From positions 248,001 through 312,000 of the forward strand of contig NZ_BOOF01000005.1 of the NCBI RefSeq assembly GCF_016863095.1: a stretch of 64,000 bases of DNA, in the 5' to 3' direction. The stretch is from Microbispora siamensis (lineage in GTDB: Bacteria > Actinomycetota > Actinomycetes > Streptosporangiales > Streptosporangiaceae). A model generated the notes under the pieces. It did no database searches. It was not told the origin of the DNA and was given only the letters and a program-made list of their open reading frames with translations. The translations under genes and the position numbers were made by a program. Positions 6,916 through 15,840 of this stretch are shown here, in pieces. Position 1 is the stretch's first letter. The number at the start of each line of letters is the position of its first letter.

Positions 6916-9696
6916 TCAGGCGTCCTTGCAGCCCTTGCCCTTGCCCGGCTTCGTGCAGTCCGAGCCCGGCGCGGCGACGACGGTGAACTTCGCCGTGCCC
7001 ACGTTGGAGGTGTTGCCGGCCTTGTCGGTGGCCCGGTAGCTCACGGTGTGCGCCCCCGGCTGGCCCACCGCCACCGGCTTGGAGTACAGCGCGAACGGCT
7101 GCCCGTCCAGGGAGTACTCCACAGTGGCCACGCCCGACTCGGCGTCGGTCGCCGAGATGGTGAGCGTGGCGGAGCCGACGTAGTTCCACGCCCAGTCCAT
7201 GCTGCCGCCGAGCTGGGCCGACACCTGCGGGGCCGTGGTGTCCTTCTGCTCAGGCGCGACGACCTTGAAGGTCACCGACCCGACCGGCGAGGTGTTGCCC
7301 GCCTTGTCGGTCGCCCGATACTGCACCGTGTGCGACCCGGTCTTGTTGACCGAGACCGGAGCCGTGTAGGCCGCGAACGCCGCGCCGTCCAGCGCGTACT
7401 CGACCTTGTCGACGCCCGACTCGGTGTCGCTCGCCGAGATCGTCACGGTGGCCGAACCGACGTAGTTGCCGTCGGCGTCCTTCGTGCCCGACACGTTGGC
7501 CGACACCTGCGGAGCCGTGGTGTCCTTGGCCGGCGGGACCACCACGGTGAACGTCACCGACGCCACCGCCGAGGTGTTGCCGGCCTTGTCGGTCGCCCGG
7601 TAGCTCACCCGGTGCGCGCCCGGCTGGTCGACCGTCAGCGCCTTCGAGTAGACCGCGAACGGCTGCGAGTCGAGGGAGTACTCGACCTTGTCCACGCCCG
7701 ACTCGCTGTCGCTCGCCGAGATCGTGACGGTGGCGGACCCCACGTAGTTGCCGTTGGTGTCCTTGTCACCGGACACCTGCGCCGACACCTGAGGAGCGGT
7801 CGTGTCCTTGGCCGGCGGCGCCACGACCTTGAAGGTCACCGACCCGACCGGCGAGACGTTGCCGGCCTTGTCGGTCGCCCGATACTGCACCGTGTGCGAT
7901 CCGGCCGTGTTCACCGACACCGGGGCCGAGTACGTCGCGAAGGCTCCGCCGTCCAGGGCGTACTCCACCCTGTCCACGCCCGACTCGCTGTCGCTCGCCG
8001 AGACGGTGACCGTCGCGGAGCCCACGTAGTTGCCGTCGGCGTCCTTGTCACCGGACACCTGCGCCGACACCAGCGGAGGCGTGGTGTCCTTCTGCTCCGG
8101 TGCGGCGACCTTGAACGACACCGACGCGACGTCGGAGGCGTTCCCGGCCTTGTCGGTGGCCCGGTAGCTCACGGTGTGCGCGCCCGGCTGCTTGACCGCC
8201 ACCGGTGCGGAGTACAGGCCGAACGGCTGCCCGTCGAGGGAGTACTCGATCCTGTCGACGCCCGACTCGGTGTCGGTCGCCGAGATGGTCACGGTGGCCG
8301 ACCCGACGTAGTTGCCGTCGGCGTCCTTGTCACCGGACACCTGCGCCGACACCTGGGGCGCCGTGGTGTCCTTGGCCGGCGGCGCGACCACCGTGAACGT
8401 CACCGACGCCACCGCCGAGGTGTTGCCCGCCTTGTCCGTGGCCCGATACTGCACCGTGTGCGACCCGGTCTTGTTGACCGAGACCGGGGCCGAGTACGTC
8501 GTGAAGGCCGCGCCGTCCAGCGCGTACTCCACCTTGTCGACGCCCGACTCGGTGTCGGTCGCCGAGATGGTCACCGTCGCGGAGCCCACGTAATTGCCGT
8601 TGGTGTCCTTGTCACCGGACACCTGCGCCGACACCTGAGGCGCCGTGGTGTCCTTGGCCGGCGGCACCACGACCGTGAACGTCACCGACGCCACCGCCGA
8701 GGTGTTGCCCGCCTTGTCGGTAGCCCGGTAGCTCACCCGGTGCGCGCCCGGCTGGTCGACCGTCAGCGCCTTGGAATACAGCGCGAACGGCTGCGAGTCG
8801 AGGGAGTACTCGACCGTGTCCACGCCCGACTCGGTGTCGCTCGCCGAGATGGTCACCGTCGCGGAGCCCACGTAGTTGCCGTTGGCGTCCTTGTCACCCG
8901 CGACCTGCGCCGACACCTGCGGCGCGGTCGTGTCCTTGGCCGGCGGGGCGACCACCTTGAACGACACCGACCCGACCGGCGAGACGTTGCCCGCCTTGTC
9001 GGTCGCCCGATACTGCACCGTGTGGGAGCCCACCTGGTTCACCGACACGGGAGCCGAGTAGGTGGTGAACGCCCCGGAGTCCAGCGCGTACTCCACCCTG
9101 TCCACGCCCGACTCGGTGTCGCTCGCCGAGACGGTCACCGTCGCCGAACCCACGTAGTTGCCGTTCGCGTCCTTCTCGCCCGACACGTTGGCGGACACCT
9201 GCGGCGCGGTCGTGTCGGTGGGGCCGCCGGGGGTGACCACGAGCTCGCCGACCATCTGGTGGCCGGGGATCGCGCAGAAGAAGCGGTATTTGCCGGGGGT
9301 GAGGTTCACCTGGACCTCGTGCCGGCCGCCGTCCGCGTCATACGGGCTGGCGATGATGTTGACGTTGACGTCGTGGTTGTATCCGGGCGTCGACGTGTCG
9401 AAGGTCAGCGTGTGCGTCATTCCGAACGTGCTGCCGGTCGCCATGCTGTTCTCGAAGACGATCGTCGCGGGGCCCGCGACCGCCGTGGCCGGCGTGTCCT
9501 TGTACGCGGTCATGCTGTTGTCGGCGGTCCAGGTGAGCACCTGCGCCGCCGCCTGGCCGACCTGTTGCCGCGCCTCGGGCTTCGGCGCGGCGGCATTGGC
9601 CGGCGACAGCCACAGCGCCGGAAGCGCCACGCACAACAGCGCCACGGCCACGGCTGCGCCCAGCGCCCTCCGTAGCTTCCCTGTCAATAACTGCAT
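6916..9696 (-). CDS. Secreted cupredoxin-domain protein with eight OmpL47-like repeats
   Basis: A 926-residue exported protein. Start ATG 9696 has GAGGTG 9 bases upstream; the in-frame GTG at 9708 overlaps that ribosome site. Residues 1-37 are a signal peptide. Residues about 45-165 are a cupredoxin: His in GMTHTLTF, then Cys, His and Met in FFCAIPGHQM form a type 1 copper site. The rest is eight repeats of about 89 residues, each with DTTAPQVSA, NYVGSATVT and HTVQYRATDKAGN motifs, as in OmpL47-type beta domains. The C-terminus is a short basic Cys-containing tail. It lies downstream of the ThuA/PQQ gene on the same strand and probably acts outside the cell as an electron carrier. Confidence 0.85.
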   Translation of the reverse strand: MQLLTGKLRRALGAAVAVALLCVALPALWLSPANAAAPKPEARQQVGQAAAQVLTWTADNSMTAYKDTPATAVAGPATIVFENSMATGSTFGMTHTLTFDTSTPGYNHDVNVNIIASPYDADGGRHEVQVNLTPGKYRFFCAIPGHQMVGELVVTPGGPTDTTAPQVSANVSGEKDANGNYVGSATVTVSASDTESGVDRVEYALDSGAFTTYSAPVSVNQVGSHTVQYRATDKAGNVSPVGSVSFKVVAPPAKDTTAPQVSAQVAGDKDANGNYVGSATVTISASDTESGVDTVEYSLDSQPFALYSKALTVDQPGAHRVSYRATDKAGNTSAVASVTFTVVVPPAKDTTAPQVSAQVSGDKDTNGNYVGSATVTISATDTESGVDKVEYALDGAAFTTYSAPVSVNKTGSHTVQYRATDKAGNTSAVASVTFTVVAPPAKDTTAPQVSAQVSGDKDADGNYVGSATVTISATDTESGVDRIEYSLDGQPFGLYSAPVAVKQPGAHTVSYRATDKAGNASDVASVSFKVAAPEQKDTTPPLVSAQVSGDKDADGNYVGSATVTVSASDSESGVDRVEYALDGGAFATYSAPVSVNTAGSHTVQYRATDKAGNVSPVGSVTFKVVAPPAKDTTAPQVSAQVSGDKDTNGNYVGSATVTISASDSESGVDKVEYSLDSQPFAVYSKALTVDQPGAHRVSYRATDKAGNTSAVASVTFTVVVPPAKDTTAPQVSANVSGTKDADGNYVGSATVTISASDTESGVDKVEYALDGAAFAAYTAPVSVNKTGSHTVQYRATDKAGNTSPVGSVTFKVVAPEQKDTTAPQVSAQLGGSMDWAWNYVGSATLTISATDAESGVATVEYSLDGQPFALYSKPVAVGQPGAHTVSYRATDKAGNTSNVGTAKFTVVAAPGSDCTKPGKGKGCKDA
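6985..9215 (-). repeat. Eight-unit in-gene tandem repeat (about 267-270 bp per unit)
   Basis: The coding DNA of the OmpL47-like domains is repetitive at base level. Long stretches, such as those encoding KDTTAPQVSA and YRATDKAGN, recur almost unchanged, and units alternate between two types (VEYALDGAAF and VEYSLDGQPF). The unit number may vary by recombination, and assembly errors are possible here. Confidence 0.8.
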
Positions 9697-9731
9697 CTGA
9701 GGTCGCACCTCACAGAACGTGCATGCATGTG

Positions 9732-9755
9732 GGCGGGCGAACGGCGTCGCCCGCC
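9732..9755. terminator. Stem-loop downstream of the ThuA/PQQ gene (second hairpin)
   Basis: GGCGGGCGA (9732-9740) pairs with TCGCCCGCC (9747-9755) across a 6-base loop, in the gap between the ThuA/PQQ gene and the cupredoxin-repeat gene on the minus strand. Confidence 0.5.
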
Positions 9756-9770
9756 AGGGTCATGGGAGAC

Positions 9771-9798
9771 AGCCGGGCGGGGTCTCCCCCGCCCGGCT
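9771..9798. terminator. Strong 12 bp stem-loop directly after the ThuA/PQQ gene
   Basis: AGCCGGGCGGGG (9771-9782) and CCCCGCCCGGCT (9787-9798) form a perfect 12 bp stem with a 4-base loop, 7 bases beyond the stop codon on the minus strand. An alternative pairing, GGGAGAC (9764-9770) with GTCTCCC (9782-9788), overlaps it and cannot form at the same time. Confidence 0.7.
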
Positions 9799-9804
9799 AC
9801 CGGG

Positions 9805-12800
9805 TCAGAGCTCCCGCACCCGGATGTTGCGGAACTCCGCCAGGTCGGTGTTGCTGTGGTTCTGCAGCCCGATGAACCCGCTGACGAACTGACGCAGGTC
9901 CGTGGCGGGGTCGCCGGCGCGGGACGACGACTTGCCCGGGGTGTTGTCGAACTCGTTGATCACGACGCCGTTGCGGATGATCGTGTAGTGCTGCCCGACC
10001 ACCCGGACCTCGTAGTCGTTCCACTGGCCCTTCGGGGTCGCCCCCGCCTTGTCCAGAGTGTTCGGCTGGAAGTTGTAGATCGAGCCCGTCTTCTGCGGCT
10101 CGCCCGTGTCGCCGTCGTAGATCTGGATCTCGTGACCGCAGTAGATCGCGACCCAGGCCTGCGACGTACGGGCCGAGCCGACCGTGCCGCAGCTCCCGGC
10201 CGGACGCTGGTCCAGCGGGGTCCGCGGGTCGGGGAACCGGACGAACACGCCGGTGTTGGCACGGGCCGTGCCAGGCGCGACGTCACGGAACTGCAGCCGC
10301 AGCGAGAAGTCGCCGTACGCCTTGTCGGAGTACCACAGCATGCCCAGCCCGCCGGAGGTGCGGAGGGTGCCGTCCTGCTGCAGGTTGAACTGGCCGGACG
10401 GAGCCTGTGACCAGCCCTGCAGGGACGCGGGCGTCCCGTCGAAGATGGTCTCGTAGCCGTTCATCTTGCCGATGTCGGACTGCGCCGCCGCCTTGCTCAG
10501 CGTGGAGGCCTCGCCGTTGTCGATGACGCCGGCCTTGCGGAACTCGTTCACCTGGTCGTTGACGTGGCTGACGAACTCGCCGTGGTTCGACCACATGCGC
10601 TCGTCGTCGATCAGGTCGTTGATCGTGCAGCCACCGGCGACGACGCGGTTGGCCACGCCGGTGTCGGTGTCCAGCAGCCGGACCGTCGGCCGGGCGTCGG
10701 GCGCCGGGCAGCCGATCACGACGGTGACCTCGCCGGTCGCCACCTCACCGTCGGCGTAGGTGACCTTCAGCTTGGCCTTGTAGGTGCCGAAGTCCTTGTA
10801 GGTGTGCGTCGGGTCGGCCTCGGTCGAGGGCTTGCTGCCGTCGCCGAAGTCCCACTCCCACTTCACGCCGCCGGCCCTGGTGCTGGAGAACACCACGGTC
10901 TTCGGCGTGCTCTGCCGCTCCGGCCGCACCGTGGCCAGGCTCGGGTTCGGCGTCGCCGGACCGCCCTGGTAGGTGATGCGGATCAGCTTCTGGTTGGGGT
11001 GCAGGCTGAAGAAGCCACCGGCGTAGTCCAGCATGTACAGCGCGCCGTCCGGGCCGAACTTCGCGTCCATCCACGACTGGAGCTGGGTGGCTCCGCCGCC
11101 GGGCTGGATGATGGAGCGCAGGTCCTCGGCGAAGACCGGCGGCTTCGCGTCCTTGACGCCCTTCGGGTCGACGGTGACCGCGACCCGGTTGTTCGCGTTG
11201 GACTCGTCACCGATGAACCACTTGTTGTCCCAGTACGCCGGCCACGCGACACCGCTGTTGGTGTCGACCTCGGAGCGGTGGTAGGTCGGCCCGGACATGA
11301 CCGCCTGGCCGCCGCCGGAGAGGTAGGGCTGGGTGAGGGTCTCCTCGCCCAGCTTGTAGGTCGGCAGGCCGCTGCCGTCGGTCCGCTTCGGGTAGACCGG
11401 GCCGCCGCCCTGCGGCGAGTACCAGATCATGTTGTCGCGGGCCGGCGGGATGTCGACCAGGCCGGTGTTGCGCGGCGAGGTGTTCTTCAGGTTGTCGCAG
11501 TTGTACCAGTCGGCGGGCTGGGAGGCGTCGACGTTGCTGCGGTCACGGTAGGGCTGCTTGTTGCCCATGCAGTACGGCCAGCCCTGGTTGCCGGCGGACG
11601 TGAGGATCGTCGCGGTCTCGTACTTCGCCGGACCCCAGATCTCGCTCGGGGCACCGGCGTCCGGACCGACCCATCCGGCGGTCAGCCAGTCGTTCACGTT
11701 GTCCCACTGGAGCCGCGCGATGTTGCGGACGCCCATCACGTAGATCTCCGGGCGGGTCTTGCCGCCGCCCTCTTCCTTACCCGTGAACAGGTTGCCCTTC
11801 GGGATCGTGTACGTCCCGTCGGCCTCCGGGTGGATACGGATGATCTTGCCGTTCAGGTCGTTGGTGTTGCCGGCGGTGCGGCGGGCGTCCTGGAACGAGG
11901 TGCCCTTGTAGTCCTGGGTCCAGTTGTTCCCCGAGTAACCGCTCGAGCCGCCGGAGGAGTTGCTGTCACCGGAACCGACGTAGAGGTTCCCCTCCTTGTC
12001 GAAGGCCATGCCGCCACCCGCGTGGCAGCAGCTGTGGATCTGGGTGTCCCACTGCAGCAGGTCCTTGCGGGTCTTCTGGTCGATCGTCTGGGTGGCGGCG
12101 TCGTACGTGAACCGGGAGATCGTCCGCTTGCCGATCCGCTTGTCCCTGTCGATCGACTCGTGCGGCATCCAGTAGACGTACAGCCAGCCGTTCTGCTGGA
12201 ACTTGGGGTCGGGCACGATGCCGAGGAGACCCTCTTCGTTCTTCACCAGCTCGTCGCCGCTGCCGCGGTTGCCCATGACGGCGAGGGTGGTGAGGAGCTT
12301 GACCTGCTTGGTCTTCGGGTCCCACTGGTGGATCGTGCCACAGCCGAGGCCGACCTTCGGGTTGTTCCAGTCGGTGATCGGGCCGGTGGGGCAGGCCGCC
12401 TTGCCGACGTAGAAGACCTTGCCGTCGGGGGCGATGGTCAGGCCGTGCGGCTCGCCGATCTGGTCGAGCTGGCCCGACTGGTTCTGCGCGGTCAGCCGCT
12501 CGGTCTTGTAGTTCGACGCGATGGTCGCCTGGCAGTCGCCGCGGACCAGGCCGGCCGCCCACTTGATCGCGCCGCCGAGGTGGCTCTTGAACTGCTCGTC
12601 CTTGGTGTAGCTCTCCTCGGTGCCGCCCATGCCGGTGTAGAACGACCGGCCACCGTCGTAGTCACGGCACCACGAGATCGGGTGGAACGCGCCGTTGCCG
12701 TTCAGGCCCGCCTTGTAGGTCCACTCCTCGACCTGCGCGACCGTCTGGACCTTGCCCAGGGGGCTCGGGCTCCAGTTCATCCACTTGTCGGACCGCGTCG

Positions 12801-13851
12801 TGTTGAACGGCAGGCCCTTGTTCGCCGGGTGCTGACGGTCGGTGAAGTCCACCGTGGCCTTCTGCACCTGGCTGTCCGGCGGCGGCCCGGCGTCGGGACC
12901 GAACAGCCGCAGCTCGGCCAGCTGGACGAGGGGCTCACCGCTGTTCGCCGTGATGTTCAGCCGGTAGTACGCGTACGCCGTGGTGTTGGTGAACTTGTAT
13001 TCCTTGGTCTGGAACCGCGAGGGGAAGGTCTCCCCCGTCCGCTTGTCCAGGTCCGTCCAGCTCTTCCCGTCCTGGGAGCCCTGCAGCGTCCAGTCCTTGG
13101 GGTCACGGCCGGGGAAGTCGTTGGCCGAGGTCAGCGCGTAGTGGGCGATCGCCTTCGGCTGCTCCAGCTTGAGCGAGACCCAGCCGGTCGGGTTGAACGT
13201 CAGCCACTTCGTGTTGTTGTTGCCGTCGACCAGCTTCTCTTTGGTCTCGTTCGGTGGGTTGTCCGCGTTCGCCGTGATCTCCACGACCTTCTCGGCCGGG
13301 GGCAGGCTGCCGGCGGGGCGGGTGCCGACCAGGTCGGTGAACCAGGACGAGTCGGGCTGCGCGCGTACGGCGTCGTGGACGCCGACGAACCCGCCGCCGT
13401 CCCGGATGTACGCCTGGAAGGCGGCCTCCTGGGCCGCGTTCAGCGTCACGCCCTTGGCGGACAGGAAGACCACGCCGCGATAGCGGGACAGGTTGCTGGA
13501 GGTGAAGACCGCCGGGTCCTCGGACACCTCGACCGAGAAGCCGTTGTCCTTGCCCAGGTTCTTGATCGACTCCGCGGCCTTCTCGACCGGGTCGCTCTGT
13601 TCCTTGGCGGGGCCGTGGAACACCAGCACACTGACCGACTTATCGGATTTATCCGGCTTACCGGTATCGGGCTCGGGAGGGTTGGGCTTGGCCTGCGCCT
13701 GCAACTGCGCGGCGGGGAGGGCCGGTGCGGCCTGCGCCTGCACGGCGGGGACCGTCGCCAGTCCCAGCGTCAGCGCGGCGCTCGACGCCGTGATCAGAGC
13801 ACGGCGCCAGGCGGGTGGCCGAGGGTGTACGAGCAGGTCTCTGCGACCCAT
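9805..13851 (-). CDS. Secreted multidomain ThuA / discoidin / PQQ-type sugar dehydrogenase / PKD / DUF1080 protein
   Basis: A 1348-residue exported protein. ATG 13851 is chosen because GAAGGAG lies just upstream; an in-frame GTG at 13929 lacks one. Order: signal peptide (1-42); first half of a ThuA glutamine-amidotransferase-like domain (about 70-180); an F5/8 type C (discoidin) carbohydrate-binding domain (about 190-325); second half of the ThuA domain (335-450; HPISWCRDYDGGR); a six-bladed glucose/sorbosone dehydrogenase propeller (460-960; PHGLTIAPDGK, IHSCCHAGGGMAFD); a PKD domain (967-1050; WDFGDGS); a linker; and a C-terminal DUF1080/3-keto-disaccharide hydrolase-like beta-sandwich (1134-1348). 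It probably oxidises and cleaves extracellular sugars. The cupredoxin gene downstream and the laccase upstream support a redox role. Confidence 0.87.
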   Translation of the reverse strand: MGRRDLLVHPRPPAWRRALITASSAALTLGLATVPAVQAQAAPALPAAQLQAQAKPNPPEPDTGKPDKSDKSVSVLVFHGPAKEQSDPVEKAAESIKNLGKDNGFSVEVSEDPAVFTSSNLSRYRGVVFLSAKGVTLNAAQEAAFQAYIRDGGGFVGVHDAVRAQPDSSWFTDLVGTRPAGSLPPAEKVVEITANADNPPNETKEKLVDGNNNTKWLTFNPTGWVSLKLEQPKAIAHYALTSANDFPGRDPKDWTLQGSQDGKSWTDLDKRTGETFPSRFQTKEYKFTNTTAYAYYRLNITANSGEPLVQLAELRLFGPDAGPPPDSQVQKATVDFTDRQHPANKGLPFNTTRSDKWMNWSPSPLGKVQTVAQVEEWTYKAGLNGNGAFHPISWCRDYDGGRSFYTGMGGTEESYTKDEQFKSHLGGAIKWAAGLVRGDCQATIASNYKTERLTAQNQSGQLDQIGEPHGLTIAPDGKVFYVGKAACPTGPITDWNNPKVGLGCGTIHQWDPKTKQVKLLTTLAVMGNRGSGDELVKNEEGLLGIVPDPKFQQNGWLYVYWMPHESIDRDKRIGKRTISRFTYDAATQTIDQKTRKDLLQWDTQIHSCCHAGGGMAFDKEGNLYVGSGDSNSSGGSSGYSGNNWTQDYKGTSFQDARRTAGNTNDLNGKIIRIHPEADGTYTIPKGNLFTGKEEGGGKTRPEIYVMGVRNIARLQWDNVNDWLTAGWVGPDAGAPSEIWGPAKYETATILTSAGNQGWPYCMGNKQPYRDRSNVDASQPADWYNCDNLKNTSPRNTGLVDIPPARDNMIWYSPQGGGPVYPKRTDGSGLPTYKLGEETLTQPYLSGGGQAVMSGPTYHRSEVDTNSGVAWPAYWDNKWFIGDESNANNRVAVTVDPKGVKDAKPPVFAEDLRSIIQPGGGATQLQSWMDAKFGPDGALYMLDYAGGFFSLHPNQKLIRITYQGGPATPNPSLATVRPERQSTPKTVVFSSTRAGGVKWEWDFGDGSKPSTEADPTHTYKDFGTYKAKLKVTYADGEVATGEVTVVIGCPAPDARPTVRLLDTDTGVANRVVAGGCTINDLIDDERMWSNHGEFVSHVNDQVNEFRKAGVIDNGEASTLSKAAAQSDIGKMNGYETIFDGTPASLQGWSQAPSGQFNLQQDGTLRTSGGLGMLWYSDKAYGDFSLRLQFRDVAPGTARANTGVFVRFPDPRTPLDQRPAGSCGTVGSARTSQAWVAIYCGHEIQIYDGDTGEPQKTGSIYNFQPNTLDKAGATPKGQWNDYEVRVVGQHYTIIRNGVVINEFDNTPGKSSSRAGDPATDLRQFVSGFIGLQNHSNTDLAEFRNIRVREL

Positions 13852-14730
13852 CGTTCGCTCCTTCAGGTCGGGGGGTTGGATCAGCACCTTGCGGAGGTCG
13901 TTCGGTCGGCCATGACGGCGACCGGGCACGCAGATGCCGGAAGGCCGAGGGTTGTGCCGGTCTTTTCTCCTCTCGCTCGCCGGTCGGTCCCTGATCCCGG
14001 CGTCGCGGCGACGCGGTCAGGACGGTTCGGGCCGTCGCAGGCGTGCGGCATCGCCGTTCGTCGCGCTGTCGACGGGCGCGATCGCCGCAGAACCCGTGGG
14101 CGCCGGGGACGGATCGCGTGCAGCGGTCGCCGGCCGTCCGTCGGGACGGCGACCGAAATGAGGTGTCTTCCCGGCCTCAGGCCGGGGCGCCGGGATGCCG
14201 GAGACGCCCGGCGGCGCCGCCGGGGCGTGGTCCGGCATGTCTGAGCCGCAGGTCCGCCGGGGCGTGCGAGGGCGGGCCGTGCAGGGCGGATGTCGGCCGT
14301 GGGGGGTGTCGCCGAAGCACCGCTGAGCCTTTCCGAGAGTCGCGGATGGTTGCGTGGGCGGGTGGACGAGGGCCAGGTGATGCCCAGGAGACGGGATCGG
14401 ACTGGGAGATTCCGGATGCGTCAAGTGGGTGGTTTGGGCTCAACGTAGCAGCCTCACGACACTTCATCCAGTCCTGTGACAAAGTTTCCTTACTTACACT
14501 CTGACTTCTTGACTTTTTGGCGGAACTATCGCCTACTTCCATCGAAAGCTTCATCTACGGCGTCGAAAGCCTCGCTGGCCGGTCCCCGCCCGTCACCCGA
14601 CGGCGGAACGCGCCCCACTTCGGGGGCCGCATCGAGACGTCACGCCGTACAGGCCGGTCCCCGGGCCGGCGCCACGAACAGATGCCGTTCGCCTCACGGC
14701 AGTGAGGCGTCATGATCGGATTGGGGAACC
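13852..14730. other. 879 bp intergenic region between the ThuA/PQQ gene and the laccase gene
   Basis: No convincing gene is seen; the open frames here have the composition of chance ORFs in GC-rich DNA. It must hold the promoters of both divergent genes. Bases about 14,470-14,535 are markedly AT-richer than the surroundings and carry AAAGTTTCCTTACTTA (14481-14496) and a TTGACT hexamer (14509-14514), the best candidate control region. Confidence 0.5.
14481..14496 (+). promoter_or_regulatory. AAAGTTTC-type element upstream of the laccase
   Basis: AAAGTTTCCTTACTTA resembles AAAGTTTCTTAATAG upstream of the chitinase (58359-58373). It also shares the AAAGTTTC core with the GH5 operon operator (55049-55056). 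It may mark a common carbon-source regulator; evidence is only word similarity. Confidence 0.3.
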
Positions 14731-15744
14731 ATGACCGAGGCAGGCAGGGGCACGACGCGAGGCCTCTTCTCCCGGCGCGCCTTCACCACGGCCGCGACGG
14801 CCGCCGCGTTCGTTCCGCTGGTCGGGGCGGGCCAGGCCAACGCGGCGCCGTCCGACAAGGTCACCGGCAAGCCCGACAAAGGCGACGTCCGCCGCATGAC
14901 CCTCTACGCGGAGAAGCTGCCGAACAATCTGCTGGGATACGGCCTGGAGCCCGGCAAGGCCACGATCCCCGGCCCGCTCATCGAGATGGTCGAAGGCGAG
15001 ACCCTCGAGATCGAACTGGTCAACAACACCGACATCACCGTCAGCCTGCACGTGCACGGCGTGGACTACGAGATCACCAGCGACGGCACGCGGATGAGCA
15101 ACAGCGTGGTGGAGCCGGGCGGCCGGCGCACCTACGTCTGGCGCACCCACGCGCCGGGCCGCCGCCCCGGCGGCACCATCGAGCCCGGCAGCGCCGGCTA
15201 CTGGCACTACCACGACCACGTCGTCGGGACCGACCACGGCACCGGCGGCATCAGCAGAGGGCTCTACGGCGCACTGGTGGTCCGGCGGAAGGGCGACATC
15301 CTGCCGGACAAGCAGTTCGTCGTCTTCTTCAACGACATGACGGTCAACAACGCCAAGGCCGGCGAGGCGCCGCACTTCATGGCGAAGATCGGCGAGCGCG
15401 TGGAGTTCATCGTGGTCACCCACGGGAACTTCTTCCACACCTGGCATCTGCACGGACACCGCTGGGCGGACAACCGCACCGGCCTGCTGGACAACCCGCA
15501 GGACCCGAGCCGGATCATCGACACGAAGATCACCGGACCGGCCGAGTCGTTCGGCTTCCAGGTGATCGCCGGGGAGCGCGTCGGCCCCGGGGCCTGGATG
15601 TACCACTGCCACGTCCAGAGCCACTCGGACATGGGGATGGCCGGCGTGTTCATGGTGGCCGACGAGAACGGGAACGTTCCCGGCCACGACATGGGCGGCA
15701 TGAGCATGGGCACCGGCTCGGGCATGAGCACCATGCCGCACTGA
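14731..15744 (+). CDS. Two-domain multicopper oxidase (small laccase, SLAC type)
   Basis: A 337-residue homologue of Streptomyces SLAC/EpoA. A twin-arginine signal lies at R15-R16 (FSRRAF) and ends near QANAAPS. The copper motifs of the two cupredoxin domains are present: [19 protein letters not shown] and the type 1 [12 protein letters not shown]. Two-domain laccases assemble as trimers with trinuclear copper centres at the interfaces and oxidise phenols with O2 outside the cell. The C-terminus is Met/His/Gly-rich ([10 protein letters not shown]) and could bind extra copper. The gene is divergent from the ThuA/PQQ gene across a long regulatory region. Confidence 0.95.
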   Translation: MTEAGRGTTRGLFSRRAFTTAATAAAFVPLVGAGQANAAPSDKVTGKPDKGDVRRMTLYAEKLPNNLLGYGLEPGKATIPGPLIEMVEGETLEIELVNNTDITVSLHVHGVDYEITSDGTRMSNSVVEPGGRRTYVWRTHAPGRRPGGTIEPGSAGYWHYHDHVVGTDHGTGGISRGLYGALVVRRKGDILPDKQFVVFFNDMTVNNAKAGEAPHFMAKIGERVEFIVVTHGNFFHTWHLHGHRWADNRTGLLDNPQDPSRIIDTKITGPAESFGFQVIAGERVGPGAWMYHCHVQSHSDMGMAGVFMVADENGNVPGHDMGGMSMGTGSGMSTMPH

Positions 15745-15786
15745 CCCGTCCCGCTCCCCCACGGGCACGGTTCCGGCGAAGCACCG

Positions 15787-15803
15787 GGCGGGCCGCCCGC
15801 CCC
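15787..15803 (+). terminator. Possible stem-loop after the laccase gene
   Basis: A GC-only inverted repeat (GGGCGG ... CCGCCC, about 15787-15803) lies 43 bases past the laccase stop. No T-tract follows. Confidence 0.4.
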
Positions 15804-15840
15804 CGCGTACGGACAATCGAAGGTCAGTAGGGTGCGGCCC

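Noticed and set aside
6985-9215. CRISPR array or other interspersed repeat
   Set aside because: The units are 267-270 bp, contiguous and encode protein domains in frame.
7048-9675. 875-residue repeat-containing frame on the plus strand
   Set aside because: Its repeats only mirror the OmpL47-like array on the other strand; no domain or signal peptide.
10564-14244. 1226-residue open frame on the plus strand opposite the ThuA/PQQ gene
   Set aside because: Antisense shadow of a well-supported secreted enzyme; composition dominated by Val/Arg/Asp/Gly without motifs.
14017-14424. 135-residue Pro/Arg-rich frame in the laccase-ThuA intergenic region
   Set aside because: No ribosome site, no hydrophobic or structured pattern; looks like chance in GC-rich DNA.
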